This document shows, in pieces, positions 12,168 through 24,330 of a DNA stretch of 64,000 nucleotides (positions within the stretch are counted from its first letter, which is position 1; each line of letters begins with the position of its first letter). This DNA is from Proteles cristata cristata (taxonomy: Eukaryota > Chordata > Mammalia > Carnivora > Hyaenidae). Under the pieces are notes generated by a model. It ran no database searches, was not told where the DNA came from, and saw only the letters and a program-made list of their open reading frames with translations. The stretch is taken from positions 1 through 64,000 of the forward strand of contig JAESUZ010000132.1 in assembly GCA_017311185.1 (NCBI GenBank). Reading direction: 5' to 3'. A program made the position numbers and the translations under genes.

Positions 12168-12184
12168 AAAAACTGAGAGAGGTT

Positions 12185-12423
12185 GGAGCGTCTGGGTGGC
12201 TCAGTTGGTTGAGCGTCCAAGTCTTGATTTCAGCTCAGGTCATGATCCCAGAGTTGTGGGATTTAGCCCCAGGTGAGGCTCTGCACTAGTGCAGAGCCTG
12301 CTTGAGAGTCTCTCTCTCTCCCTCTTTCCCTCTCCTCCCCTGCTTGCGTGTACTCTCTCTCTCTCTCTCTGAAATGTTAAATAAACTTAAAAAATAAAAA
12401 GTAAATTTTAAAAATAAAACAAT
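12185..12423 (+). mobile_element. carnivore tRNA-Lys SINE
   Basis: Sense copy starting GGAGCGTCTGGGTGGCTCAG, CT-rich body and long A-rich tail. Duplication aaaactgagagaggtt at 12169-12184 and 12424-12439. Confidence 0.95.
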
Positions 12424-12548
12424 AAAACTGAGAGAGGTTATTAATGACCCCTGTTTCATTTAAAGAAAAGCTTTCTTGGGTCTCAGGTCTTTGCTGAGAT
12501 TCTCCAAAAAGAATACAGCTGGAGCCTGGTAGTAACATGAGAATTTTA

Positions 12549-12826
12549 TTTTATTTTATTTTATTCTATTTTATTTTGCTTTACTTTACTTTTAAATTTT
12601 TAAAAAAATTTATGTTTTTTTAAATTTATTTTTGGGAGAGAGACAGAGACAGCGCAAGCGGGGGAGGGTCAGAGAGGGAAGGAGACACAGAATCCGAAGA
12701 GAGGCTCCAGGCTCTGAGCTAGCTGTCAGCACAGAGCCCAGTGCAGGGCTTGAACCCACAAACTGCAAGATCATGACCTGAGCTGAAGTCGGACTCTCAA
12801 CCGACTGAGCCACCCAGGCGCCCCTT
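12549..12826 (-). mobile_element. SINE with (TTTTA)n tail
   Basis: Reverse copy whose tail has grown into a TTTTA-type microsatellite (12545-12600). Flanks aacatgagaatttta (12534-12548) and aacaagagaatttta (12827-12841) are its target duplication. Confidence 0.94.
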
Positions 12827-12841
12827 AACAAGAGAATTTTA

Positions 12842-14090
12842 AACTGACAGTAAGTACAAAGGTACAAATACAGTAATCAAGACAGTGGAGCATAGAACAT
12901 ATCAATGGAATGGAACTGAGAGTCCAGAAATAAACAACAAAAATTAAATGGGTTGGACTCCATCCAAATTTAAAAACCATATGCTTCAAAAGGCACCGCC
13001 ATGAAAGCAGGAAGACAGCCTATAGAATAAAAAGAAAATATTTGCAAATTATATATCTGGCAAGGGACTTCTCGCCAGGATATGTACAGATCTCTTACAG
13101 TAAAAACATAGCCCAGTTTAAAACATGAGCACAGCATTTGGATACTCCTCTAACGAAGATGTACAGTTGGACACTAAGACCTGAAAACCTCCATCATTAG
13201 ACATCAGGGCAACTCAAGTGAGCACCACAGTGAGATGCCACGCTCCAGACCCACCCGATGGCTGTCACCAAAAGACAGCTAGCAAGTGTCACTGAGGGTA
13301 CGGAGAGACCGGAGTGGGTGTGCTTTGCTGGCGAGAATGTAGGAGGGCGCGCAACTGCTTTGGAAATATAGTCTGGCAACGTCTCAAACAGTTAAACATA
13401 AACTTACCCTATGACCCATCAAGTGACTCCTAAATGCATATGTAGGAGAAATGAGAACACTGTCTACGTGAAAACTGTTCCTGGGACGCCTGGCTGGCTC
13501 AGTCAGTAAAGCATGCAGCTCTGGATCTCTGGGTCATGAGCCCAAGCCCCACTTTGGGCGTGGAGCCTACTTAAAAAAAAAAAAAAAAAAAAAAACGGCT
13601 CATGAATATTCATAGCAGCGTTCCTCAATAGCCAAAATGTGGAAGCAACCTAAATGCCTATCAGATAATGAATGGATAAACGAAATGAGATACATCTGTA
13701 CAATGAATACTATTCAGGCATAAAAAAGAACAAGTACTGATACAGGCTACAGCCTGGATAAATCTTGAAAATGTAGAGCCAGTCACAAAAGACCACATAC
13801 TGAAAGATTCTATTTATGTGACATGCCCAGAATAGGCAAACCCAGAGAAGCAGAAAGTAGATCAGTGGTTGCCTGGGGCTTGGTGGGGAGAGGGGGTTGG
13901 GGAGTGGCTGCCAGTAGGCACAGGGTTTCTTTTTGGGGTAATGAAAACGTTCCAAAATTAGACTGTGGTGATGGTTACGCTAAAGACCACTGAGCTATTT
14001 ACTTTACGTGAGTGAATTTTATTTGTATGTGAAATGGATCTCAGATCTTCACAAAGTTAATAGCTGATATCTAAAAAGGAAAAAAAACAC
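12842..14090 (+). mobile_element. L1 3' fragment, sense
   Basis: ORF2 and 3' UTR sequence: ATCAATGGAATGGAACTGAG, AGTCCAGAAATAAACAAC, later GGTTGCCTGGGGCTTGGTGG. A short SINE interrupts it at 13483-13595. No intact frame. Confidence 0.9.
13483..13595 (+). mobile_element. short SINE of caniform-like layout, nested in L1
   Basis: Only about 90 nt plus A23. It reads GGGACGCCTGGCTGGCTCAG, then CTGGATCTCTGGGTCATGAG, GGGCGTGGAGCCTACTT and poly(A). It lacks the CT-rich body of the other copies, so it represents a different, probably older, subfamily. Confidence 0.85.
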
Positions 14091-15785
14091 AAGACAAAAA
14101 GCCTTCAGTGTAAGCAGTCAAATTGTTTACTTCTTAGATAGCCAGATTTTTAAGAAGTACTTATGTATTGCCTCCACTTCATTAATTCGACAAATATTTG
14201 TCCCCTTTGTACTGGGTGAGCTGTAAGGTCATAAGCGGAAAGACGCCTGCGCCCAGCTTTGCCCCCAGCTTTGCCCCCTGGTCTTTTACGGTCCCAAGTA
14301 AGGTGGTGTGCCTGGGCGACAACAGCTGTCCCCAGGCCTGGCCTCTCTTGCTTTTTTTCCCCGCTTAGAAAGGTGTCAGGCTCCAGAGTATTTCTGTTGC
14401 TGTAGTCAGCACAGAGCAAGAAGGACCTTAACTATAGTTTCAGAGCCTTAAGCTTCACCTCATGCTCCAAATCCAAAACAGAGCAGCTGGGAATGGGGCT
14501 CGCCACGCCGCCAATTGCTTCTCCCCCATCGTTAATCCCCCTGATTCTGCCGTCCACAGGCACTCCTCCCTCACACTGTCATGCTGCCCGCTTGTGATAC
14601 GGCTCAACAAGTGGTTTGGCTTTGAAAGGTGATTCTTGAGAGATACCTCAAGTGACCCTGTCCCTGGCTTGCCAGGATGGCCTTGATGTTCGTGGCCACG
14701 AGGCACCACAGCTCTCCAGCTAGGTCCACTTGCCGGTCAAGCCTGGCCTGAAAAGAAGGTACCTGCTACTGGCTCCCCCTGAGATCCTGGCTTAGTTGGC
14801 AGGGTCCTCGGGGAGAACGGCATTTCATCGCTAGGTGCAGACACTCAGAAACCTCCAGTGCTTTCTGGTTCTTACAGAAGAGCTCACGTTCTGGCATTCA
14901 GGTTACTAAATCACTTTAAAGTATGGCGCAGCTGGCTTTGTGATAATTATGTATATTATACATTCTGTTTTTGCTTTGCTCCGTCATTGCCTGGCCAAGA
15001 TGTTACAGCTTATTTAAAGTTTCTTTCGTCTCTTTCCCAAACCCTGGAAATCATGCCCCTTCAAAAGTGAGTCACTTCAATCTATATGTGCTTTTTTCAC
15101 GGAGCCCTAGAATTAAATTCATTTTCACTTCCCCCTCTTCCCAAACTGATGAATTTATCAGTATACTAAAGTGGTTTTTGCATTTACAAAAGAATGCTTC
15201 CTAATAGCATGTGGACAGAAAAATCCAGCTGAAAACTGGGGGCTAACAGCACGTGGTAGCATGTGAGTTACAGTCACGCGTGCCTCTCTGGTCACCATTC
15301 CTCGTGCTCTCAGTGCTTGCACAGTGTAAGGAAAGCCTCTTCCTCCTCCTGGGCTATCCCCTCTTGCTGTAGGAAGGGGAGTAACAGGAAATGGAATCTG
15401 CCCCGGTCATGGGATTTTTGAAAGAAACAAAGCACGATCTGATGAGGAGCAGGTTAATCCTGCTCTTTCATTTCCCTTTCAGAGAGGGTGGGGGCAGGAT
15501 TGTGATATGAAGTATTTGGTTTCACATCTGTTCCAGGAATTATCCTCGGCATAAGTCCATTTTTCTTTTAAGCATCCTAAAGCATCCCAGGGAGTTCCTC
15601 CTCCCCACCCCACGGTCAATTTCATGGCCACAGAGCAGCTGACAGACTCCCAGAGAGATCATCTTGTCACTGTTCAAGCAGGAATCTCTCAGTCCCGGGG
15701 TCTGAATTTCCGTGGGTCAGTGGTGTCAGTTTGTGTCCGCTCTCCACGAAGGGTTGGGTGGAATGAAAAGGAAGTAGCACACCCC
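14091..15785. other. unassigned DNA
   Basis: Mostly unique-looking non-coding sequence. A splice-site-bounded 69-nt segment (14560-14628) was considered as an exon and not accepted. Confidence 0.45.
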
Positions 15786-15789
15786 CAGC

Positions 15790-15930
15790 GCCGTATAATG
15801 GAAAGAGGACCGAATTAAACGGCAGAGGAGCTGAGTCTCATCTCAGCTTTGCGGCTGTTCCTGTGAACTTGGGCAAGTCACCAGCCTCACTGGGGTTAGG
15901 GTCCTCATCTGTAGCCTTACAACAATGTTC
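15790..15930 (+). mobile_element. MIR
   Basis: Sense MIR: TGTGAACTTGGGCAAGTCAC, then GGGTCCTCATCTGTAGCC. Confidence 0.82.
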
Positions 15931-15934
15931 TCCA

Positions 15935-16845
15935 AAGTGCGTCCTGCAAAACACAAGCCTTCATCGTCAAATAAATTTGAGAAATGCCACTTACGCTATT
16001 CCATTCCTTTAAAGAGTCGTAATATAGATTTGCACCTTAAAGCGTCTGAGGTATCTCTCAATAAAGAAACTTGTTTTTCATTCAGCATTTCTCAAATTTA
16101 TCTGATGCTAGAACTCTTCTTCCTATAATGCTAATTAACATCTTCACACTTTGAGAAATGAGGTGAAAATCTATCATCTGTCACATTCATGTTTCCCAAC
16201 CTCAGTTGAAACTAACTTTTCAACTTTCCTAAATCTCATTCGTGGGAAAAAGAAAAAAAAAATTTTTCATATGTCACAAGGTGACTTCTGGTTTTAAAAA
16301 TTGAACTTGAGCCGAAGCAATTATTCAGACCACCACAGGCTTGTGACTAAAGTTTTGAAAGAGTTTTGTGGAACTTCTGTTTTCTACTTCCACCTGTCTG
16401 ATGGTTAGCATTTTCTTATGGCCTTGGTGGGTGGTGCAGTAAGAATTTCCTACAAACAATTAATTATGCTCAGCACATAAGGAATAACTAAATAAATAAC
16501 AAACCCCCTAACCTTAATGCATAGAATAAGCAGATATCCAAGGAAAAATAGAATTCCAGATTTTAGAGTGAGACAAAGAATGATTACAAATTTCTATTTT
16601 GAGAAATGTTAGTATATATTATTAGATATCTACTGAGAAGATGCAGAGACAACATGGAATTCAAGGCAGTAATACAAGTGAAACCTGAAACAGTAAATTC
16701 AAGAAACAATCGGGTTGGAAGTCAAATGGGAGATATATGAGGAGAAAATGTGAAAATAGGATCAGGCAAAGAAGTACTTTTAGTTACCTTGAGAAAGTAG
16801 CAGTTGCTGGTGGAAATATTGAGGCTGAAGTTAAATTCTAAGATT
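15935..16845. other. unassigned DNA
   Basis: AT-rich sequence without recognisable element; possibly very old repeats. Confidence 0.45.
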
Positions 16846-16986
16846 GGGGTGCCTGGGTGGCTCAGTCAGTTAAGCGTCCGACTTCGGCTCAGGTCATGAT
16901 CTCATGGTTCGTGGGTTCGAGCCCCGTGTCAGGCTCTGTGCTGACAGCTCAGACATGCACTCTCTTTCAAAATAAGTAAACATTTT
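16846..16986 (+). mobile_element. SINE with internal deletion (first of a tandem pair)
   Basis: Sense head of 90 nt is complete, but the body jumps from GACAGCTCAG to ACATGCACTCTCTTTC, omitting most of the CT-rich part. It runs straight into the next copy. Confidence 0.92.
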
Positions 16987-16987
16987 T

Positions 16988-17230
16988 GGGTGCCTGGGTG
17001 GCTCAGTCACTTAAGCATCCAACTTCGGGTAAGGTCACAATCTCACAGCTCATACATAAGTTCAAGCCTTGGGTCAGGCTCTCTGCTGACAGCTCAGAGC
17101 CTGGAGCCTTCTTCAGATTCTGTGTTTCCCTCTCTCTCTGCCACTCCCCTGCTCACACTCTGTCTCTGCCTCCTTCAAAAATAAGTAAACATTAAAAAAT
17201 TTTTTGAAAAAAATAAACATTTTTTTAAAA
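16988..17230 (+). mobile_element. SINE (second of a tandem pair)
   Basis: Full-length sense copy starting in the tail of the previous one. No clear target duplication was found around either copy or the pair. Confidence 0.92.
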
Positions 17231-17306
17231 ATACGTCTTATAAGGAATAAATAAGGATGGTTTATTATATCACCCAGTTTAGAGAAATATCATCCACATA
17301 TTTAAA

Positions 17307-17680
17307 ATTTTTTTATGTTTATTTATTTGGAAGGGGAGCGGCGGAGAGGAGAGACAGAATCCTAAGCAGGCTGTGTACCATCAGTGCAGAGCCTGACGCG
17401 GGGCTTGGACTCACGAACTGGGAGATCATGACCTGAGCCAAGATCAAGAGTTGGACACTTACAGAGTACCTGGGTGGCTCATTTGGTTGAGCATCCAACT
17501 TTGGCTCAGGTCACGATCTCATAGTTCATGAGTTCGAGCCCCACATTGGGCTTACTGCTGTCAGCCTGTCAACCCAGAGCCCTCTTCAGATCCTCTGTCC
17601 CCTTCTCTCTGCCCCACCCCACTTGAGCTCTCTCCAAAAAAAAAGTCAGATTCTTTACCAACTGAGCCACCCAGGCACTT
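17307..17680 (-). mobile_element. SINE split by a second SINE
   Basis: Outer reverse copy in two pieces (17307-17462 and 17645-17680), bounded by catccacatatttaaa (17291-17306) and catccacgtatttaaa (17681-17696). The inner copy sits near its 5' end. Confidence 0.93.
17463..17644 (+). mobile_element. SINE nested inside a SINE
   Basis: Sense copy AGAGTACCTGGGTGGCTCAT to poly(A), inserted into the reverse copy. The diverged repeats gagttggacacttac and aagtcagattcttta beside it may be its target duplication. Confidence 0.92.
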
Positions 17681-17769
17681 CATCCACGTATTTAAAGTGT
17701 CAGTCTTTAATAGAAGGGAGTTTTTGGTGACGTTGGCTTTTTCCTTTCTCACCTCTATGGCCATTCCTT

Positions 17770-18910
17770 CTTAGTCATCTTTATAAAGCCCTTCATCCTT
17801 TGCTTACTTGTGAATTTTCATTCTCTGGAATCCTGTCTTCGGTACTGCCCTATAGTTTCAGCTGACCTCTGTATTTGACCTGTACTAATTCCAGACCTGT
17901 ACCTTCAGCCAGCGCAGTCACATATGGCCTCCCAAATTGGTTGTGTACCGCACAGTTCTCAGGGTACTGTAGACAGCAGCCACGTATGTGGCAGCCCTTC
18001 CCCAGCCCAAACTGCTCTCTGGATCTGTAGGTTCAGCCGCCTTAGACATCGCTCCTGAAAGGCCTTACAGTCATCTCAAACCCAGCGCGTGCCAAACTCA
18101 ACTCCTCATCCTCTCAGACACACCCCTCCTGCGGCCCCTCCCTATTCACCTTCATCAGAGGTGAAGCCAGAAACCTAAGAATCTTTCTAGCTGGTCTCCT
18201 CACCCCACATAACTGACTGGTTATCAATTATTACACTTTTCCCTTTAGACCTCTCAGATCTTACGTCCAGTCTCACTCATTGCAACTGCCTTCAGTCAGC
18301 CATGGGGCACTTTTGTTTGAATTACTGCAGTGTTTCTCATATGGATCTCTTCAACATCAGTCCCGTCCTGCGCTTATCCACCACGCCGCTCCTCACGTGA
18401 TCTGTAAAAAAGTTAGGATGCTTCCCCACTGAGAAGTTTTCAGAAGCCCCCTTCGAAGTGCAGTGGGTAACCAAAGTCCTTCCTCATCTTCTGTCTTCTC
18501 TACGCATATTTTCCACTGCTTCCCTAACAAGAGCCTTTAAATTCTAGTCTTTCTAAACTTCTTGCCACATCATCTCAGACTCCCACACTGTTGTACACAC
18601 TGTTTCTTCATGGAAACCTCATCTCTTCTTGGCTAACTCTGGCCCATGCTTCTGCCTCCAGATCTTGTTATCACTTCCAGAATCCTCCACTGACCACGGT
18701 GCCCAATTATATTTCTTACCATCAACTCCTGTAGCATCCCTTACCTTCCTCTGTCGTAGAATTTGCCAAAATATAATATTTTATTTTACTTGTTGGCCTC
18801 TACCACTCGATTATAAACTCCTGGCGTGGGGGGTCAGGAATCATGTTATTTACCTATCACCAATGTTCTTCATAGTGTGGGGCATAAGGTAGGTATTCGG
18901 TAAGTGAATG
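17770..18910 (+). mobile_element. L2, long 3' fragment
   Basis: Sense L2 ORF2 end: CGTGCCAAACTCAACTCCTC, AGACACACCCCTCCTGCGGC, CTGACTGGTTATCAATTATT. The tail reads GTGGGGCATAAGGTAGGTAT then TTCGGTAAGTGAATG. Too decayed to code. Confidence 0.75.
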
Positions 18911-19181
18911 TGCAGCAGAAGATCAATTTCTATTTCTATTATAAGATTTAACCTTAAAAGAAAAAAAATTTTAACCTTCACTAAGTCAGTCTCTGGCTAG
19001 CATTAAGATCAACTATGCATTGTTTATATCCTGTAAATTATAAGGTTTTAAATAGCTATTTCTATACTTCTTTCTGTCCGTTGGACTTCTCAGAGGAAAC
19101 AGTAACTCCATGGCATTTTTGGCTGCTAACCTTTCCCTGGTGTTCAAGGGCTAGTTCCTCCCTTCACTCAGAAACTTATGT

Positions 19182-19621
19182 TGCGGGGCAAGGGTGGCAC
19201 TAGTCGGTTAAGCATCTGACTTCCGCTCAGGCCATGATCTCACAGTTAGTGAGTTCAAGCCCTGTGTCGGGCTCCGTGCTGACAGTTCAGAGCCTGGAGC
19301 CAGCTTTGAGTTTCGTCTCCCTTTTTCTCTACCCCTCCCCCGCTCACACTCTGTCTCTCCCTTTCAAAAAATAAACATTAGCAGCTCAGGTCATGATCTC
19401 ACTGTTTGTGCATTCGAGCCCCACATCAGGCTCTGCGCTGACAGCTAGCTCAGAGCCTGGAGCCTGTTTCACATTCTGTACCTCCCTCTCTCTCTGACCC
19501 TCCCCTGCTCATACTGTCTCTCTCTCTCTCTCTCTCTTTCTCTCTCAGAAATAAAAATTTAAAAAAAAAAAACATTAAAAAATAAACATTAAACATTTTG
19601 AGAAAGAGAGAGAGAAAGAAG
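19182..19621 (+). mobile_element. dimeric SINE inside one target duplication
   Basis: Two sense units: 19184-19380 (complete head) and 19381-19596 (missing about the first 45 nt). A short GAGA-rich segment follows. Only the outer borders are duplicated: agaaacttatgt (19170-19181) and agaaacttacgt (19622-19633). Confidence 0.88.
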
Positions 19622-19633
19622 AGAAACTTACGT

Positions 19634-20940
19634 GGGGGTGAAAACAGACATATAATTGAGTACCTGTCTTTAATAAGTGAAAGATGTTAAATCTACTGCT
19701 TACTGACTGTTAAAAAGATAAAATGATTTAACATATACATCTTCTGGAAGTGACTCAGTAGCAAACTCGGCTGTATGTTACTTTATGAATTGGCCATTTT
19801 CAGAATGTAGTTGTTTCTTTTTACCTATTTTTCATTCATCCCAACACAGTCCCCATAGAACATAAAAATGTAAAATAAAGCACCTTTTAACTGAAACTTT
19901 TAACTTTGTTTAGAGTAGTATCTTGAATTCCAGGAGAAAAGGACAGTAGACAGAAACTCAGTAGATTTCTATTTATTGGCAAACTCAGTTAACATTATTG
20001 TTTCTAGAATTCCCTAACAGTGTTAGATTTTTCCTCAGTGATTCATAACTGTGGACATGTATAAAAATTTCCTTTTACCAAAAATACACAATTCAAAATC
20101 CCTTCCTGGGCCTACTAAACTCCATTTACTAGTGGTAGAGAGTAGAAGCATGCATTTTTAGACAGTGATTTTTTTGATGCCCTCCCCACCCGTGACACCA
20201 CGTCCAGTTAGAATCCGGTGTTCCCCTTGGGCCGTAAGCCGCAGCGGTCCGGGCAGAGAAGTGACATGGTACTGACTGGACAGAGCAGTGTTGAGTGATG
20301 AGACACTGAGGATGGCTATTGCTTTCTATACCCACCCTAGCCCATAGTCATCTTCATAACGTTGATGGAAAGAGATCACCGATGGCCTTGTCACCATGAG
20401 TAAATATCGTACTACCCACCGTCTGAGAGGAGAGCTCTGGTCACATTAAACAGTGACTAATTAAAATATAGTACATTTTGAAACGTGTTGAGATGTTTAT
20501 TTTTTAAATAGACAACTTTTCTTAGCTGAGTCATAGACTCATAGTAGGTGTATGTTTAATATTAACATTCGCTTCACGGCCACCTGCCACCAGGATCTAC
20601 CATCTGGAAATAAAAGAAGCAATTTGGGAGATGGTCAAATACAACATTTTTTTAATGCTATACACCTGTTACCAAATAGTAGAAGAAGAAAATTTCACCT
20701 TTAAAAAGTAAAATCTATACTAGAGTCACATTTTTATTTCTACGGTCCACAGAAAGAAAAGGTCAGACTTCCAATTTAAAGTACTTTCCTTTCAATTGAA
20801 TGTACAAATAAAAGGGTATTTGTACCGATTAATGAAAACCTAATGCGAATCTTCCATGAACTTTACAACCCGCAGAACTCAGAGCTGATCAAACCTTTAC
20901 AAGCCCCAGTGTTGCAGAGACAGTAAACTGCAGTGTTCTA
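19634..20940. other. unassigned DNA
   Basis: AT-rich non-coding DNA, nothing recognisable. Confidence 0.45.
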
Positions 20941-20944
20941 TATA

Positions 20945-21855
20945 TTTTCTTTTTTTAATTAATTAATTAATTAATTAATTTTTAAATTTACATCCCAGTT
21001 AGTTAGCATATAGTGCAACAATGATTTCAGGAGTAGATTCCTTACTGCCCCTTCCCCATTTAGCCCATCCCCCCTCCCACAAACCCTCCAGCAACCCTCT
21101 GTCTGTTCTCCATATTTAATAGCCTCTTGTGTTTGGTCCCCCTCCCTGTTTTTATGTTATGTTTACTTCCCTTCCCTTACGTTCATCTGTTTTGTGTCTT
21201 AAATTCCTCATATGAGTGAAGTCCTCTGATATTTGTCTTTCTCTGACTAATTTTGCTTAGCATAATACCCTCTAGCTCCTTCCACATGGTGGGAAATGGC
21301 AAGATTTCATTCTTTTTGATTGCCAAGTATCTGTATATATATACCACATCTTCTTTATCCATTCATCTGTCAATGGACATTTGGGCTCTTTCCATACTCT
21401 GGCTATTGTCAGTAGCGCTGCTGTAAACATCGGGGTGCATGTGCCCCTTCAAAACAGCACACCTGTATCCCTTGGATAAACACCTAGTAGTGCAATTGCT
21501 GAGTCATAGGGTAGTTCTGTTTTTAATTTTTTGAGGAATCTCAGTACTGTTTTCCAGAGTGGCTGCACCACTTTTTACATTTCCACCAGCAGTGCCAAAG
21601 AGATCCTCTGTCTCCACATCCTTGCCAACATCTGTTGTTGTCTGACTTGTTAATTTTAGCCATTCTGACTGGTGTGAGGTGGTATCTCATTGTGGTTTTG
21701 ATTTGTATGTCCCTGATGATGAGTAATCTTGAGCATTTTTTCATGTGTCTGTTAACCATCTGGATGTCTTCTTTGGAGAAGTGTCTATTCATGTCTTTTG
21801 CTCATTTCTTCACTGGATTATTTGTTTTTTGGGTTCTGTGTTTTTTAAGTGTGGG
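20945..21855 (-). mobile_element. L1 3' fragment, antisense
   Basis: Reverse 3' UTR and ORF2 end. The minus strand shows [20 protein letters not shown] and [16 protein letters not shown], conserved near the ORF2 C-terminus, with stops and gaps. The left end is an (AATT)n run at 20957-20981. Confidence 0.93.
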
Positions 21856-22673
21856 CATACCATCTCATCCCAAAATGAGGGAATGGATAAGATACTATCA
21901 AGGACTCCTCTGGTTTGAGAAGTTGGGGGAACCTCTATGTTATAGGAGGTAGGGAAATGATAGAGAGAGAGGTGGGGTTTTTAATCAGGTAGCTGGTTGT
22001 GGCCAAGGTAGCCTAGCACCATCAGATAGGGCTGTTGAACAAATGAAATCTACTTTCTACATCTTCTTCAGTGCCAGTCTGTTAGGGGTTTTTAATCATT
22101 TGTGAATTTTCAGAGTCCTCAAACCACTACTAGAATGCGAGGCCTTAAGCCCATCCCCTGATCTCACAGAGCTGTGGGCCAGACCATTCCAATTCTAAAA
22201 GGCAATATGGTCTCTTTCCTTCTGATCTACTTTCACAGGCTCCTGGGACATCAGTTTTTAAAGGCCTAGTCAACAAACTAGAGAAAATCATTCAAGTTAA
22301 AATTTTATTAGAAAAAAAAATACTCCACAAATATCCTTTCTTATAAAAATATAAACTTAAAAAACCTTCCGCTGGGGAAGAATATTAGAGGGGATGGAGC
22401 AGAAAATTGAAAGATTTGTGTAATGTGGACATGCAGCCCTGTAATTAAATTGATTTTCTAGTGGTTCTGTTGAATAATTAGTACTATTTCTAAAGGCATC
22501 AACATTCATTAGAGACCATTGGCCAGGGATCTTATAGACCCATTGGGAGATGAGTCTCTATTGACAACAGATCTATTGTGGGTTTTTTTTTAATGTTTTC
22601 ACCCATAACTTCAAGTAAGAAGTATGCAAACAGCAAATATATAAGGTGACATAATACAGTAAGAAAAATCGTG
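21856..22673. other. unassigned DNA
   Basis: Non-coding, nothing recognisable apart from low-complexity A and T runs. Confidence 0.45.
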
Positions 22674-22905
22674 AGGGCACCTGGGTGGCTAAGCGTCCGA
22701 CTTCAGCTCAGGTCATGATCTCACAGTTCGTGGGTTCAAGGCCCATGTTGGGCTCTGTGCTGACAGCCAGCTCAGAGCCTGGAGCCTGCTTCAGATTCTG
22801 TGTCTCCCTGTCTCTGACCCTCTCCTGCCCACACTGTCTCTCTCTCTCTCTCTCTCAGAAATAAATAAAACATTAAAAATTTTTTAAAAAGAAGAAAAGA
22901 AAAAA
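22674..22905 (+). mobile_element. carnivore tRNA-Lys SINE
   Basis: Sense copy with a deletion in the A-box region (GGTGGCTAAGCGTCC). Perfect 13-bp duplication aagaaaaatcgtg at 22661-22673 and 22906-22918. Confidence 0.95.
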
Positions 22906-22918
22906 AAGAAAAATCGTG

Positions 22919-23065
22919 GACTCAGGTTCTTTTACCATACCTGCCGCTGAGTAGCTGTGATCTGAAAACAGTTAATTTCTCCAGGCTCAGTTTCATCATC
23001 TGTAAAATGGAAATAACATTCATTTAGAAATAGATTTTGAAGGCCTGCTGTATGTCAGGTGGTTT
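22919..23065 (+). mobile_element. MIR
   Basis: Sense MIR: CAGTTTCATCATCTGTAAAA preceded by TGAGTAGCTGTGATCTGAAA. A SINE inserted at its 5' side. Confidence 0.82.
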
Positions 23066-23404
23066 GCTTGGCACCTGACTTTGAATAGCTGCTGTGTCTT
23101 CTTCATGTGTGAAAGCCGCTGTGAAAACTAGATAGAATTTTGCATGTGAAAAGTTGACATTTTTTATTATCAAGTGACACCCAGAGCAGTCTTGACCTCC
23201 AGGCATCCAAGACTTGTTTTTTGTTTTTTGTTTTTTTTTTTTTGCGGGGGGCGGGGGGAGGAAGTACACTGATTCATTTGCAGCAAGGTTTGAAGAAAAA
23301 TTTGGCCATAACCCCAATTAACTGAGAGTTCAAATAGCCACAATATTCTTTGCCCAAGTATTCCAGTTAATTTAGGCTTTTCTTCGTTGCTATGTGAGGT
23401 CATT

Positions 23405-24330
23405 AGTGGTTAGTAGTTATCTATTGCCACATAACTCATTTTGCCCCCAAACTTATGGCTTAAAACAGAAAACATTTGTTATATCACATTCTGTGGCTGA
23501 GGCATCTTAGCTTAGCTGCATCCCTCTGGTTCAAGGTCTCTGGATAAGATTGTAGGCAAGCTGTCCAGTGGGAGCTGAGAGCTCATCTGAAGGTTCATCT
23601 GGGAAATCTACTTCCAGTTCATTCACGTGGCTGTTGGCAGGCGTCTTTCCATGTGGGCCTCTCCAGAGGCCTGCTGTTATGGACTAAAATGTGACCCCCA
23701 CATTCATATGTTGAAGTCTTCACCCCCGTTAACACAGAATGTAACTATATTTGGACACAGGGCCTTTAAAGTGGTGACTAAGTGTAAAGGAGGCTGTTAG
23801 GTGGCCCTACTCCAATCTGACTGGTGTCCTTAAAGGAAGAGGAAAGTTGGACCCAACAGGACACACCAGGGATATGCTTAGACAGAGAAAGACTCTGAAG
23901 GCACATGGAAAAGACAGCCATCTGTAAACCAAGGAGAAAGGCCTCAGGAGCAAACAAACCTGCAGACGCCTTGACCTTAGACATCTAGCCTCCTGAACTA
24001 TGAGAAGGGAAATTTCTGTTTTTGAAGTCGTCCAGTGTGTGGCATTTTGTTGTGGCAGCCCTAGCAAACTACTACAGCTGCCTCACAACATGGCAGTTGC
24101 CTCCTCTGGGCAAGCAGTACATGAGAAAGCAAGAAAGCACCCATGCAAAAGCCACAGTCTTTTTATAACTTCATCTTGGAAGTGACATCCCATAACCTTA
24201 GCTATGTTCTTTTTGTTGGAAGTGAGTTAGTCCAGTCCATCCATACTCCAGAGATTACAAAGAGCATGGGTCCCAGGAAGTGGAAGTCACAGTAAGCCAT
24301 CTGAAAGGCAGCCTACCACACTAGTTTAGG
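23405..24330 (+). mobile_element. old interspersed repeat split by an LTR
   Basis: Left part TTATCTATTGCCACATAACT to CCTCTCCAGAGGCCTGC, right part GCTGCCTCACAACATGGCAG onward. Together they read as one mammal-wide repeat whose family name I cannot give. It is interrupted at 23675-24076. Confidence 0.75.
23675..24076 (+). mobile_element. MLT1-like MaLR solo LTR
   Basis: TG...CA-bounded 402-bp element starting TGTTATGGACTAAAATGTGA. It contains CATTCATATGTTGAAGTC, GCCATCTGTAAACCAAGGAG and GCCTCCTGAACTATGAGAAG, as in MLT1-type LTRs. Flanks cctgc and gctgc fit a 5-bp duplication. No internal retroviral region is present. Confidence 0.85.

Noticed and set aside
14560..14628. A 69-nt segment between CCGTCCACAG and GTGATT looked like a plus-strand exon
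   Set aside because: One frame is open, but the peptide matches nothing I know, and splice-like pairs of this quality occur by chance in 45 kb.
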